64,000 bases of DNA from Laedolimicola sp934402125. GTDB lineage: Bacteria; Bacillota; Clostridia; Lachnospirales; Lachnospiraceae. Of this stretch, positions 1 to 8,555 are shown one piece after another. A program made the position numbers and the translations under genes. The notes under the pieces were generated by a model. That model did not search any database and had not been told where the DNA came from. It saw only the letters and a program-made list of their open reading frames with translations. Every line of letters begins with the position of its first letter. Positions within the stretch are counted from its first letter, which is position 1. The stretch spans positions 124,001 to 188,000 of the forward strand of contig NZ_JBQHTG010000004.1 in assembly GCF_052065835.1 (NCBI RefSeq), in the 5' to 3' direction.

Positions 1-1477
1 TCATAATCTCTTCCTGCGTCGTCTCACTTGCATTTACTTCGCCTGCCAGCCGTCCGCCGGACATAACCAGAATCCGGTCGCAGATACCAAGAAGCTCCGG
101 CATCTCAGAAGATACCACAATGACACATTTGCCCTTATTGGCCAGGTCGATGATAAGCTGGTAGATCTCGTACTTCGCTCCTACGTCAATTCCTCGGGTA
201 GGCTCGTCCAGAAGCAGTACTTCCGGCTCGGTCAGAAGCCAGCGTCCCAGAATAACCTTCTGCTGATTTCCACCGGACAGGGAACGAATTTTCGTCTCCT
301 GGGTCGGGGTCTTCGTATGCATGGCGTCAATAGACCACTGGGTATCCTTTTTCATGGACTTTTCGTCCAGCCAGAAGCCCATACGCAAATGCTTCTTTAA
401 GCTGGAAATAACGGTATTCTCCCGGATATTCAGAATGCCGAAGATACCGGTAGCACGCCGTTCCTCTGTCAGCAGGGCAAATCCGTTGCGGATAGACTCC
501 CGGGCATTGCGGTTCTTCATTTCTTTTCCGTGAAGCCTGATGGTTCCGGAATGACGGGTAGCAATACCGAAGATATTCTCCAGAGTCTCTGTTCTTCCGC
601 TGCCGTCCAGACCTGCCAGACCCACGATCTCGCCCTTTCTTACATTGAAAGATACATCCTTCAGCAGGGAATACTGAGCTGTCAGATTCTCTACCTCCAG
701 CGCAATCTCACCCGGCGTATTGGTCTTCGGCGGGAACTGGTTGGTCAGCTCACGGCCTACCATCAGACGGATAATCTCATCGGTAGTCAACTCACTTGAC
801 GGACGGGTTGCCACATACTGACCATCCCGCATGATGGTAACTTCATCAGAAATCCGTAAAATCTCTGCCATCTTATGGGAAATATAGATAATGCCGCAGC
901 CTCTGTCACGCAGCATATTTATAATCTCGAATAAATGCTCTACTTCCTGCTCTGTCAGTGAAGAAGTAGGCTCGTCAAATACGATGACCTTGGAATTATA
1001 GGAAACGGCTTTTGCAATCTCCACCATCTGTCTCTGGGATACCGGCATCGTACTCATAATCCGCTTCGGATCTACGTCGATGCCCAGCTCCTTAAAAACA
1101 GCCTTCGTATCATCGTATATTTTTTTCTCATTTACCATGACGCCTGCAATCTTGGGATAACGTCCCAGCCACAGGTTGTCCATTACATTACGCTTCAGTG
1201 CCTGATTCAGCTCCTGATGCACCATTGCCACACCGTTTTCCAGTGCTTCCTTCGAATTCTTGAAATTAATTTCTTTGCCTTCCAGAAAAATCTGTCCGCT
1301 ATTCTTGGCATACATACCAAACAAGCATTTCATCAGGGTGGATTTTCCTGCGCCGTTTTCTCCCATCAGCGCGTGGACGGTTCCCCTCTTCACTGTCAAA
1401 GAAACATGATCCAGCGCCTTGACACCGGGGAATTCTTTACAGATGTCTGTCATTTGTAAGAGAACATCATGCTCCAT
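1..1477 (-). CDS. mglA: Galactose/methylgalactoside ABC transporter ATP-binding protein, 3' end outside window
   Basis: Reading leftwards from the ATG at 1477 gives a sugar ABC ATPase of the MglA/RbsA type with two nucleotide-binding domains in one chain. The first P-loop (GENGAGKST, about residues 39-47) is canonical. The second domain has the degenerate GLDGSGRTE loop and the signature SGGNQQK typical of this family. GGGAGGA lies 7 nt before the start. About 492 residues are present and the C-terminus runs off the window. It follows mglB on the same strand with a hairpin between them, so it should energise galactose or glucose import together with MglB. A permease gene is expected just outside the window. 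Family assignment is firm; galactose specificity rests on the neighbouring galK. Confidence 0.92.
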   Translation of the reverse strand, partial: MEHDVLLQMTDICKEFPGVKALDHVSLTVKRGTVHALMGENGAGKSTLMKCLFGMYAKNSGQIFLEGKEINFKNSKEALENGVAMVHQELNQALKRNVMDNLWLGRYPKIAGVMVNEKKIYDDTKAVFKELGIDVDPKRIMSTMPVSQRQMVEIAKAVSYNSKVIVFDEPTSSLTEQEVEHLFEIINMLRDRGCGIIYISHKMAEILRISDEVTIMRDGQYVATRPSSELTTDEIIRLMVGRELTNQFPPKTNTPGEIALEVENLTAQYSLLKDVSFNVRKGEIVGLAGLDGSGRTETLENIFGIATRHSGTIRLHGKEMKNRNARESIRNGFALLTEERRATGIFGILNIRENTVISSLKKHLRMGFWLDEKSMKKDTQWSIDAMHTKTPTQETKIRSLSGGNQQKVILGRWLLTEPEVLLLDEPTRGIDVGAKYEIYQLIIDLANKGKCVIVVSSEMPELLGICDRILVMSGGRLAGEVNASETTQEEIM

Positions 1478-1499
1478 ACTCTTCCTCCCATCTCGTTGA

Positions 1500-1532
1500 C
1501 ACAAAGGCGGACGTAACTTACGGCCGCCTTTG
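1500..1532 (-). promoter_or_regulatory. Intercistronic hairpin between mglB and mglA
   Basis: ACAAAGGCGG and CCGCCTTTGT form a 10-bp perfect stem between the two genes. No U-run follows on the minus strand, so this looks like an mRNA-stabilising or attenuating hairpin that allows more binding protein than ATPase, not a full terminator. Confidence 0.6.
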
Positions 1533-1575
1533 TTGTATCCTTACTTTGCTATCTTTTTCAATCGTTTCCTGTGAT

Positions 1576-2748
1576 TTACTCTCCTGTGTACGGTGCGTAC
1601 GGAACGTAAATCTTGTTGCTGATCTCTGCGTCTGCATTGTAGCTGTCAGTTCCGTCTGTCAGAGCTGCGCCCTTAGCTGCGTTCTGAGCCATGATGGAGA
1701 TACAGTCTGCCATACCCTCTGCGTCCTGCTTGATGGTACCAACCATCTTGCCGTCGCTGATGAGCTGCTTTGCCGCGTCTGTAGCGTCTACGCCGAATAC
1801 CGGAATCAGAGTGGAATCAGCTGTTCCCAGGTTGTATCCCTTATCGTTCAGTGCGGAGATAACGCCCTCAGCCATACCGTCGTTGTTGCAGATAACCAGC
1901 TCGATCATGTTGCCGTTACCCTCGTTGTACTGGGACATGTTGGTGGTCATGTAGTTATTTGCAGCGGTTGCGCTCCATGCGCCGTCCTGGTCTACCTGAT
2001 ACTTGTCTGTGTTGGTCGGGTCGAAGTACTCAAGCTCCGGCTTGCCAGCCTCCTTAAGAACTGCGTTAGCGTCCTCTACTGCGAACTGAGTACGGTAAAT
2101 AGCCTCTGCGTTACCAAGCTGACCCATCATCATAGCGTAGGAAATCTTGCCGTCGCCGTTCAGGTCAACCTTGTCAAAGTTCTCAACCAGGTAATCACCG
2201 ATCATCTTACCCTGCATATGTCCTGCTTCCGGAGCGTCTGTTCCAACGAACGCGCACTTGTCATAGGAACCAAGAACCTGTCCTGCTGTAGTGTCATCCT
2301 CAACTGCTCTGTTGAAGAAAATCAGGTCAACGCCCTTAGCGGATGCCTTATCAACAACTGCCTGGGAAGCGTCTACAGAACCGGAGGTAACGATGTTTAC
2401 GATCAGAATGTTTGCGCCCTGTGCAAGAGCGGTATCGATCTGCTCGTTCTGTGTGGTCTGGTTGTTGTTTGCGTCATAGTTCTGATACTTTACTCCAAGG
2501 CTGTCCAGCTTCGCATCCAGTGCGGTACGAACAGAAGAGATATATGTGTCAGAGTAGGTGTAATAGAATACTGCGATGTTAGCATCGGAGAGATCTCCGG
2601 TTGCCTCTGCAGCGTCTGCTACGTCGCCTGCTTCTGCCTCTGCAGTAGCGTCAGCTGCCGGAGTGTCCTCCTTCTTGCCGCCGCAGCCTGCCAGCATGGA
2701 TAATGCCATAGCGCCGCATAATACAACTGCTAAAAGTTTCTTTTTCAT
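1576..2748 (-). CDS. mglB: Galactose/glucose-binding lipoprotein MglB
   Basis: A 390-residue periplasmic-binding-protein-like lipoprotein that captures sugar outside the membrane for the MglA transporter. The N-terminus is a lipoprotein signal (MKKK, a hydrophobic stretch, lipobox LAGC with Cys22), followed by an acidic Ala/Glu-rich linker (residues about 26-50). The body begins ANIAVFYYTYSDTYIS and is a type I sugar-binding fold. The stretch NNNQTTQNEQIDTALAQGANILIVN is like galactose-binding MglB proteins. It is first in the transcript (mglB, hairpin, mglA) and is divergent from galK across a 214-bp intergenic region, which supports galactose as ligand. Confidence 0.9.
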   Translation of the reverse strand: MKKKLLAVVLCGAMALSMLAGCGGKKEDTPAADATAEAEAGDVADAAEATGDLSDANIAVFYYTYSDTYISSVRTALDAKLDSLGVKYQNYDANNNQTTQNEQIDTALAQGANILIVNIVTSGSVDASQAVVDKASAKGVDLIFFNRAVEDDTTAGQVLGSYDKCAFVGTDAPEAGHMQGKMIGDYLVENFDKVDLNGDGKISYAMMMGQLGNAEAIYRTQFAVEDANAVLKEAGKPELEYFDPTNTDKYQVDQDGAWSATAANNYMTTNMSQYNEGNGNMIELVICNNDGMAEGVISALNDKGYNLGTADSTLIPVFGVDATDAAKQLISDGKMVGTIKQDAEGMADCISIMAQNAAKGAALTDGTDSYNADAEISNKIYVPYAPYTGE

Positions 2749-2794
2749 AGTGAATCCTCCCTTTAATTTGGTTGCAGTTATGAACTACAGTAAA

Positions 2795-2823
2795 ATTATA
2801 ACACAATCCCAACTAAAACAAAG
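2795..2823 (-). promoter_or_regulatory. Probable mglB promoter
   Basis: On the minus strand a consensus TATAAT (ATTATA at 2795-2800 on the plus strand) sits about 47 bp before the mglB ATG. The -35 region at 17 bp spacing is weak (CTTTGT at 2818-2823), suggesting activator dependence or catabolite control. Confidence 0.5.
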
Positions 2824-2892
2824 TTATTTTTTTACTTTTTTAGGGTAATATTTTACGTTCCGCTTTTTGATTTCTGTTGATTTTTCCAGTGA

Positions 2893-2921
2893 TTGACAAA
2901 CAATCCAAAATCGTTTACTAT
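2893..2921 (+). promoter_or_regulatory. galK promoter
   Basis: TTGACA (2893-2898) and TACTAT (2916-2921) are spaced by exactly 17 bp, 42 bp upstream of the galK ATG, with AAGGAGAG preceding the start codon. Confidence 0.7.
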
Positions 2922-2962
2922 GAAATCATGTATAAATTTCACATAATATAAGGAGAGTTCTA

Positions 2963-4243
2963 ATGAAAACAACGGGAGAAATAAAAAATCTGTTACAAAA
3001 CCGGGAGTTGGATTCCACATTACTGGACATCTACCTGGACGAAAGTCGTCTGGACTATCAGCGTCAGCGTTACATCGACGCCCTGACACGCTATGAGGAG
3101 CTGTATGGAGCCGGAGAGATCGCAATCTTCAGCGCTCCGGGCCGCAGCGAGATCGGCGGCAATCACACCGACCATCAGCACGGTGAAGTACTGGCCGCTT
3201 CCATCAACCTGGACGCTATCGCCATCACTGCGCCGCTGGCAGAGCCGGTTGTCCGTGTGGTATCTGACTGTTACGATATGATTACCGTATCCCTGGACGA
3301 TCTGGAGGTAAAGGAAGAACTGAAAGGAACCACCGATTCCCTGATCCGCGGCGTGCTGGAAGGAATCAAAAACCATGGCGGCAAAATCGGCGGCTTCCAG
3401 GCTTATGTGACCAGCGACGTACTGATTGGCGCAGGCCTGTCTTCCTCTGCCGCTTTCGAAACCATCATCGGAACCATCGTATCCGGCCTCTACAATGAGA
3501 TGAAGCTTTCCCCGGTTGATATCGCCATCATCGGCCAGTATGCGGAGAACGTCCACTTCGGAAAACCCTCCGGGCTGATGGATCAGATGGCCAGCTCCGT
3601 GGGTAATCTGGTACATATTGATTTTGCGGACGTGGCTCACCCAGTTATCGAAAATGTAAGCTGCGATCTGGTAAAATATGGATACAGTCTCTGTATCACC
3701 GACACCAAGGGCTCCCATGCGGATCTGACCCCGGATTACGCAGCCGTTCCCGCTGAAATGCGCGCCGTGGCTGCTGTACTCGGTCAGGAGCTTCTGCATG
3801 GTATTACTCTGGAGCAGCTTCTCTCCCATGCAGCAGAGATTCGTGAAAAGGCCGGCGACCGCGCTTACTTACGCGCCATTCACTTTGTAACGGAAAACGT
3901 GCGGGTACAGGAAGAGGTGGCCGCTCTGAAGACAGAGGACTTCGACACTTTCCTGAAAATCGTAAAGGCCTCCGGCGATTCCTCCTTCAAGTATCTTCAG
4001 AATGTATACACCAACCACGACATTACCCACCAGAACGTATCTGTGGCCCTGGCAGTCAGCGACGCCATTCTCGGCAGCAACGGCGTCAGCCGTGTACACG
4101 GCGGCGGCTTTGCCGGAACTATCCAGGCCTTTGTGAAAAATGAAGCAGTAGCAGAATACAAGGCTGCTCTGGACAGCGTATTCGGCGAGGGTGCCTGCAG
4201 CGTACTGATGATCCGGAAGTACGGCGGAATGCAGGTTCTGTAA
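2963..4243 (+). CDS. galK: Galactokinase
   Basis: A 426-residue GHMP-family kinase that phosphorylates galactose at C1 in the Leloir pathway. The galactokinase signature SAPGRSEIGGNHTDHQHG is at residues 57-74 and the phosphate-binding loop GAGLSSSAA at 156-164. VHGGGFAGTIQAF near the C-terminus is the third GHMP motif. It is slightly longer than E. coli GalK because of an N-terminal extension common in Clostridia. It is divergent from mglB/mglA, so uptake and phosphorylation lie together. A convergent galT remnant lies immediately downstream, which means the next Leloir step is not supplied intact at this locus. Confidence 0.95.
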   Translation: MKTTGEIKNLLQNRELDSTLLDIYLDESRLDYQRQRYIDALTRYEELYGAGEIAIFSAPGRSEIGGNHTDHQHGEVLAASINLDAIAITAPLAEPVVRVVSDCYDMITVSLDDLEVKEELKGTTDSLIRGVLEGIKNHGGKIGGFQAYVTSDVLIGAGLSSSAAFETIIGTIVSGLYNEMKLSPVDIAIIGQYAENVHFGKPSGLMDQMASSVGNLVHIDFADVAHPVIENVSCDLVKYGYSLCITDTKGSHADLTPDYAAVPAEMRAVAAVLGQELLHGITLEQLLSHAAEIREKAGDRAYLRAIHFVTENVRVQEEVAALKTEDFDTFLKIVKASGDSSFKYLQNVYTNHDITHQNVSVALAVSDAILGSNGVSRVHGGGFAGTIQAFVKNEAVAEYKAALDSVFGEGACSVLMIRKYGGMQVL

Positions 4244-4260
4244 ATCCAGATTCTGAGTCA

Positions 4261-4309
4261 AAAAACGATGGGCTCCGGTCTACCTGCCGGTTGGCCCATC
4301 GTTTTTTTG
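4261..4309. terminator. Bidirectional terminator between galK and the galT remnant
   Basis: AAAACGATGGGC and GCCCATCGTTTT form a 12-bp perfect stem with A and T tracts on both sides, so it can end galK on the plus strand and the convergent gene on the minus strand. Confidence 0.9.
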
Positions 4310-4337
4310 TTCCAGAATCTGCCTAGCAGAATTCTTT

Positions 4338-4445
4338 TTACAACACTTCCAGGAATCCCTTTCCTTCCAAAATTGCTCCGGCAAGCTGGTCCATTTCCTT
4401 CTGAAGCCGCGACGGAAGCACGGCAAGTCCCATTACCTCTATCGT
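4338..4445 (-). pseudogene. galT: galT (class II galactose-1-phosphate uridylyltransferase) C-terminal remnant
   Basis: Minus-strand translation ending at the TAA at 4338-4340 reads IEVMGLAVLPSRLQKEM and then a short tail ending FLEVL. IEVMGLAVLP is, from memory, a conserved block of class II GalT of Firmicutes. Everything N-terminal to it is missing and the tail is shorter than expected. The homology stops near 4440, exactly where sequence shared with the right end of element 1 begins. I infer that an insertion followed by a deletion removed most of galT. A functional galT would have to lie elsewhere. Confidence 0.55.
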
Positions 4446-4468
4446 CAAACGGCCAAAAACGGGTAAAA
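4442..4468. repeat. Relic of an element right end next to attachment core copy A
   Basis: These 27 bp are identical to 23275-23301, the right-end flank of element 1. They begin with TCGTCA, the tail of an arm-type repeat, and contain ACGGCCAAAAACGGGT. Their presence on the chromosomal side of copy A suggests the right end of a third, otherwise deleted, element. Confidence 0.55.
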
Positions 4469-4511
4469 TCGGCATCAAAAAAGGGCTTCCCATTTCTGAG
4501 AAACCCATGTT

Positions 4512-4565
4512 TACGAGGGAGTGGGGGCTTCCTCCCGGAAGTCCCCGAGTGTTATGAATGAAATA
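4512..4565 (+). repeat. 54-bp attachment-core repeat, copy A
   Basis: Identical in all 54 positions to 23336-23389 and 30361-30414. It contains a strong hairpin: GGGG-G-CTTCC, loop TCCC, GGAAG-T-CCCC. Two of the three copies lie 126-141 bp from the stop codon of a tyrosine-recombinase gene, so this is read as the core site where integrases cut and join. Copies A and C also share about 40 bp of left flank (4470-4511 compared with 30319-30360). Confidence 0.8.
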
Positions 4566-4670
4566 CTTTCAACTACCCTTTATCTTCTCTTGTCAAGCGC
4601 CATTTTTCCTTATAAAATAAGGCTTTTTCGGCATTTTGCTTCTTATCTCGTTTTGTCTCTTTTTTCGAGA

Positions 4671-4704
4671 TTGTCGTCAGAATTGTCGTCAGTTCTGTCG
4701 TCAG
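4671..4704. repeat. Three integrase arm-type direct repeats, left end of element 1
   Basis: TTGTCGTCAG at 4671 and 4683 and CTGTCGTCAG at 4695, at exact 12-bp spacing and ending two bases before the integrase stop codon. The same nonamer recurs at 23261 and 23272 at the other end of the element. Confidence 0.75.
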
Positions 4705-4705
4705 T

Positions 4706-5672
4706 TTAGACCACATACTCTACCTTCAACACCTCATTTTTCATTCGTTCATTATCTACATGATCATAAACTTTTAAGGTAATAGCAGGATCACTATGTC
4801 CTATAATTGTTTGCAGAACTTTGATATCCATTCCTGCCTCTGCCATTCTGGTACAGCCTGTATGCCGAAGAATATGATTTGAAATATGTGGTAAAAGAAG
4901 CGGTTTTCTTTTTTCCTTCTCTGCTTTCTTTTGCTCTTCCTTATTATAATGGGTAACTATTCTCCCTAAAACAGCATTGAATCCCGTAGTTGTATATGGC
5001 CGGTTCCAATTATTCAAAAATATAAAATCCTTGTACCCGTCTACCTCTACAGCACTTCTCCTTCCAAGCCTGATGCAAAGCGCTTTTTGTTCAAGAAATG
5101 CATTTCTTACCTGGGAAGTCATTCCTATTGTTCGATTTCCACTTTCTGACTTGGGTGTATCAATATCCAACGTCGCCTTTCCATCCACCTTTTCATAGAC
5201 CAACTGATGGTTAATATGAATTTCCCGCTTCTTCATATCCACGTCGTCCCATGTAAGACCGGATATTTCTCCGATTCTGCAGGCTGTCCCTATCATAATT
5301 TGAAGCATCGGAAGATATACTTTGTAATATTTACTGTTCTTTACAAAATCAAGAAAGATTCTCTGCTCCTCTCGCGTCAGGGCATTTCGCTTTTTATAAT
5401 CTGCATACCCGTCCAAACACCCCTTTGCCGGATTTTTTCTCAACAAATCATTGTCAACAGCATATACCAGTGTCGGCTGAATCAAATTGTTATGATACAT
5501 TCGTATGGTAGTGTCAGACAGTCCTTCATCGCTTAACCCTGCATAGAAATGTTGGATATTCGCTTTCTTCATTTTTCCCGGGGCCATTAGCCCAAGAGGA
5601 CTCTCCGCCACATGAAGCTTCCAGAGCTGACGATATTTTGCCTTGGTCTTGCTGCTCAGTTTTTTCTTACTT
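4706..5672 (-). pseudogene. Tyrosine recombinase (integrase) of element 1, 5'-truncated
   Basis: The C-terminal three quarters of a Tn916-type phage integrase. It aligns closely with the complete 414-residue integrase at 23516-24760 (shared blocks include GLSDTTIRMYHNNLIQP and FLNNWNRPYTTTG). The catalytic residues of the core domain are present: Arg in ACRIGE, His and Arg in HILRHTG, His in GHSD and Tyr in VYDHV. Recognisable homology extends upstream of the first Met, through KYRQLWKLHV, to about 5672. There it stops at an in-frame TGA and the sequence becomes the Crp/Fnr gene on the other strand. The arm-binding N-terminal domain (about 90 residues) is therefore lost. A shortened protein from an internal start would keep catalytic residues but not arm binding. 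Confidence 0.85.
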
Positions 5673-6166
5673 CTAAGATACTTTCAGATGAAGGACGAGA
5701 GATTACACTTTACCGTCTGTTCGATATGGATATGTGTCTTTTATCCGCCTCATGTATCATACGCTCCATTCAATTTGAAGTAACCATTGAAGCAGAAAAA
5801 GATACTGATCTTTGGATCATCCCTGATGAAATCTATAAGGGCATTATGAAGGAATCTGCTCCCGTCGCAAACTATACCAATGAGTTAATAGCCACCCGTT
5901 TTTCCGATGTCATGTGGCTGATTGAACAAATCATGTGGAAGAGTTTGGATAAGCGTGTTGCTTCATTTCTTTTAGAAGAGACCTCTACCGAAGGAACAAA
6001 CGAGCTGAAAATCACTCATGAGACGATTGCTAATCATCTTGGTTCCCACAGGGAAGTTATCACTCGAATGCTTCGATACTTTCAAGGCGAGGGTCTTGTC
6101 AAACTCTCCCGCGGCAAAATCACAATCCTTGATCCAAAAAGACTGGAAATACTCCAAAGGTCATAA
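5671..6166 (+). pseudogene. Crp/Fnr-family regulator, 5'-truncated
   Basis: Reading from about 5671 the protein runs KILSDEGREITLYRLF, then the second half of a cyclic-nucleotide-binding-like domain with Cys residues (CLLSASC), and a winged helix ending at 6166. The recognition helix reads SHREVITRML, keeping the R-E-x-x-x-R pattern that reads GTGA half-sites in Crp. About 60-70 N-terminal residues are replaced by sequence antisense to the integrase. This gene probably regulated the redox genes downstream, because two GTGAT-N3-ATCAC sites lie in front of them (8529, 9363). An in-frame ATG at 5612 could give a chimeric protein, but its first 20 residues are read from integrase DNA. Confidence 0.8.
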
Positions 6167-6190
6167 AATTGTTTTTCTGTAACATATAAA

Positions 6191-6250
6191 GAAGAATCCT
6201 CCATTTATCAGAATTATGAAAGTCATTCTAATAAATGGGGGATCTTTTTA
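6191..6250. terminator. Terminator between crp/fnr and the oxidoreductase pseudogene
   Basis: AATCCTCCATTTAT pairs with ATAAATGGGGGAT across a 22-nt loop, followed by TTTTT. It lies between two convergent genes and could serve both. Confidence 0.7.
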
Positions 6251-6286
6251 TGCTATAAGAAAATTATAAAAATATCGTGATTATTT

Positions 6287-7823
6287 TTAATAATCCATAC
6301 CACATGCATATGCCCTTTCAATCAGCGCACGGTCATTGACCACTGCATCATAGAAGCGAAATCCGCCAGAGAAATTATACGTTTCATAACCATTTCCTTC
6401 CAGAATACGGCTCGCAATATAACTGCGCAGACCACTCTGGCATATCAGATACACAGGCTTTCCTTTCTCAATTTCATTGATCCGTTCCCTCAGTTCATCT
6501 ACAGGAATATTTTTGAATCTATCCATATGTCCCCTGCTAAATTCATCTACCATTCTCACATCCAGCAACACAGCACTTTTATCTTTAGAAATCTTATCCA
6601 TATCTTCCAAATGCCATTGTTTTAAGGTCCCTTTTGCTATATTGTCTATCATGAATCCGGCCATATTTACAGGATCCTTGGCAGAAGAATAAGGTGGTGC
6701 ATATGCGAGATCCAAATCTTTCAGCTGGGTTGCCTTCAGCCCTGCATGGATTGCTGTTGCCAGCACATCAATACGTTTATCAACTCCTTCATATCCAATA
6801 ATCTGAGCACCAAGCAAACGATACGTCTTTTTTTCAAAAACCACCTTCATAGTCATCACTTTTCCGCCAGGATAGTAACCGGCATGACTCATAGGAGAAA
6901 GAATTACTGTATCTACCTCTAATCCTGACTTTTTGGCATTGGTTTCATTGATACCTGTAGTGGCTGCTGTCATATCAAACACTTTGATAACGGAGCTTCC
7001 CTGACTGCCCAAGTAACGACTATCACCGCCACAAATATTATCAGCAATGATCCTTCCCTGTTTATTGGCAGGTCCCGCTAAAGAGATTAACGCATCATTG
7101 CCAGTAACATAATGTTTTACCTGAACTGCATCACCTGCAGCATAAATATCCGGTACGGAGGTTTCCATTCTGTCATTCACTACAATACTTTCCTTGATGC
7201 CAAGTTCCAGACCGGCTTCTTTTGCTAATACTGTGTCTGGTGTGACTCCGATTGCCAGAACTACCATATCAGCCTGAAATGATGGATTATCTTTCAACAG
7301 AACCTCCACTCCGTTGTCTTTTTCTTTAAATCCTTCTACTGTATAGCCCAGTACCAGTTTTATCCCATGCTTTCTCATTTCATTATGGATCATGGATGCC
7401 ATATCCGGGTCAAAAGGGTTCATCAGCTGCTTAGGCCGCTGGACAATCGTAACATCCATGCCAAGCTCCCTCAAATTTTCTGCCAGTTCCAGACCAATAA
7501 AACCGATTTAGGATGATTCTTATTTATATATTCCTTTATCCGAAAAGTGTCTTCTACAGTACGAAGTGTAAAAAGTTTATCAATACCTACTCCGGGAAGT
7601 CTCGGCTGTGTAGGCTTTGCACCTGGAGAGAGGATCAGCTTATCATAGTTTTCTTCAAATATTTCACCGTTTTCTAAATTCTTCACTGAAACAGTTTTAC
7701 ATTCGGGATGTATTGAGATAACTTCATGATGAATTTTCATGTTTCTGCATGTTCATTCAGTCTGCGTATTCTTGCTGCGGCTGTAGCTCCTCCGGCTACA
7801 CCTCCTACAATTATTACCTTCAT
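6287..7823 (-). pseudogene. CoA-disulfide reductase / NADH oxidase-type flavoprotein with C-terminal rhodanese, broken by two deletions
   Basis: The start at 7823 gives the FAD-binding N-terminus (KVIIVGGVAGGATAAARIRR). After LNEHAE the frame ends at a TGA and homology resumes at MKIHHEV (7740). The roughly 45 missing residues include the SYANCGLPYY-type segment that carries the redox-active Cys in this family. A second lesion near 7500 removes the NAD Rossmann glycines: LLV runs directly into the LELAENLRELGMD segment in a new frame. The rest (7474-6287) has DIYAAGDAV, the dimerisation domain and a rhodanese domain with active-site CQSGLRS. Two independent lesions and loss of the catalytic Cys make this a clear pseudogene. 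It was the third gene of the trx-rhodanese operon, starting 1 nt after the rhodanese stop. Confidence 0.88.
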
Positions 7824-7824
7824 C

Positions 7825-8145
7825 TTATTTTTCCACCTTTCCTGAGTAAGCTGCAATGCCACCGATATTATTTACTTTAGAATATCCCATTCGTTGCAAC
7901 ATCCCAGTTGCCTGACGGCTCCGAGAACCGGAATAACAGTATACAAACAGAGGGATATCCTTATTCTTCGCTACAGAAACAATATTGTCTAGTTGCTGCA
8001 ACGGCACATTTTTACTTTCTGGTATATGTCCTTCCTGATATTCCTGCGGAGTACGGACATCCAGCAGAACTGCACCAGCAGTCCTTTTATATTCTTCTAT
8101 GCCTTGATTAATATTCGACTGTTTGAAGAAATCAAAAAATCCCAT
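7825..8145 (-). CDS. Single-domain rhodanese
   Basis: About 106 residues forming one rhodanese domain that moves sulfane sulfur on an active-site cysteine. The CYSGSRS loop is complete and the conserved LLDVRTPQEYQEGHIP segment is present. I place the start at the ATG at 8145 because GGGAGG (8153-8158) is 7 nt upstream; a GTG at 8151 is too close to that site. It lies between trxA (stop 12 nt upstream) and the flavoprotein pseudogene (2-nt gap), so the three form one operon for low-molecular-weight thiol or persulfide redox chemistry. Confidence 0.9.
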   Translation of the reverse strand: MGFFDFFKQSNINQGIEEYKRTAGAVLLDVRTPQEYQEGHIPESKNVPLQQLDNIVSVAKNKDIPLFVYCYSGSRSRQATGMLQRMGYSKVNNIGGIAAYSGKVEK

Positions 8146-8157
8146 TAGCACACCTCC

Positions 8158-8463
8158 CTAAAGCATTTCTAAAATCGCATTCTTAGGTCTCGCCCCTGAA
8201 ACCTGCTGTACAAGCTTCCCATTCTTCATAACCACTAAAGTCGGAATGCTCATAATACTGAACTTATTTGCCAGTTCAGGCTCTTCATCTACATTAATCT
8301 TTCCAACTTTAATATCCCTACGCTCACCTGCAATCTCCTCTACAATAGGTACTACCATACGGCAAGGCGCACACCAAGATGCCCAAAAATCTAAAAGAAC
8401 GGTTTTATCGGAATTCAGTACTTCGTTCTGAAAATTATTTTTATTGATATTAATAGCAGACAT
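8158..8463 (-). CDS. trxA: Thioredoxin
   Basis: A 101-residue thioredoxin with the active site WCAPC in LLDFWASWCAPCRMV, the cis-proline loop SIPTLVV and the usual beta-alpha order. It reduces protein disulfides in the cytoplasm. A good ribosome site (AAGGAGG) precedes the start. It is the first gene of the trx-rhodanese-flavoprotein operon. Its promoter carries a TATAAT at 8501-8506 (minus strand) and a GTGAT-N3-ATCAC operator centred about 41 bp upstream of the predicted start point, the usual activator position for Crp/Fnr proteins. No thioredoxin reductase lies nearby. Confidence 0.95.
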   Translation of the reverse strand: MSAININKNNFQNEVLNSDKTVLLDFWASWCAPCRMVVPIVEEIAGERRDIKVGKINVDEEPELANKFSIMSIPTLVVMKNGKLVQQVSGARPKNAILEML

Positions 8464-8500
8464 TTTACAGTCCTCCTTATCTTTTTCTTTTTGTAGCTTT

Positions 8501-8541
8501 ATTATAGTCTTAATTTCATTTGTTTTCCGTGATTACATCAC
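8501..8541 (-). promoter_or_regulatory. trxA promoter with Crp/Fnr-type operator
   Basis: The operator GTGATTACATCAC (8529-8541) is a perfect inverted repeat with a 3-bp centre. The -10 is TATAAT (ATTATA on the plus strand, 8501-8506) and the -35 region is poor. With initiation about 7 nt past the -10, the operator centre (8535) falls at about -41, the class II activator position. The same arrangement occurs in front of the SDR gene. Confidence 0.65.
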
Positions 8542-8555
8542 CATACCACATTAAA

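Noticed and set aside
1546..2703. Open frame of 385 codons on the plus strand opposite mglB
   Set aside because: Cys/Val-rich translation with no domain, and the minus-strand lipoprotein is unambiguous. It is an antisense shadow of codon bias.
3020..3829. Open frame of 269 codons opposite galK
   Set aside because: No motif or ribosome site; galK is clear on the other strand.
4268..4561. Plus-strand frame across the galK terminator and core copy A
   Set aside because: It reads through a terminator, the antisense of the galT remnant and the repeat; no start signal.
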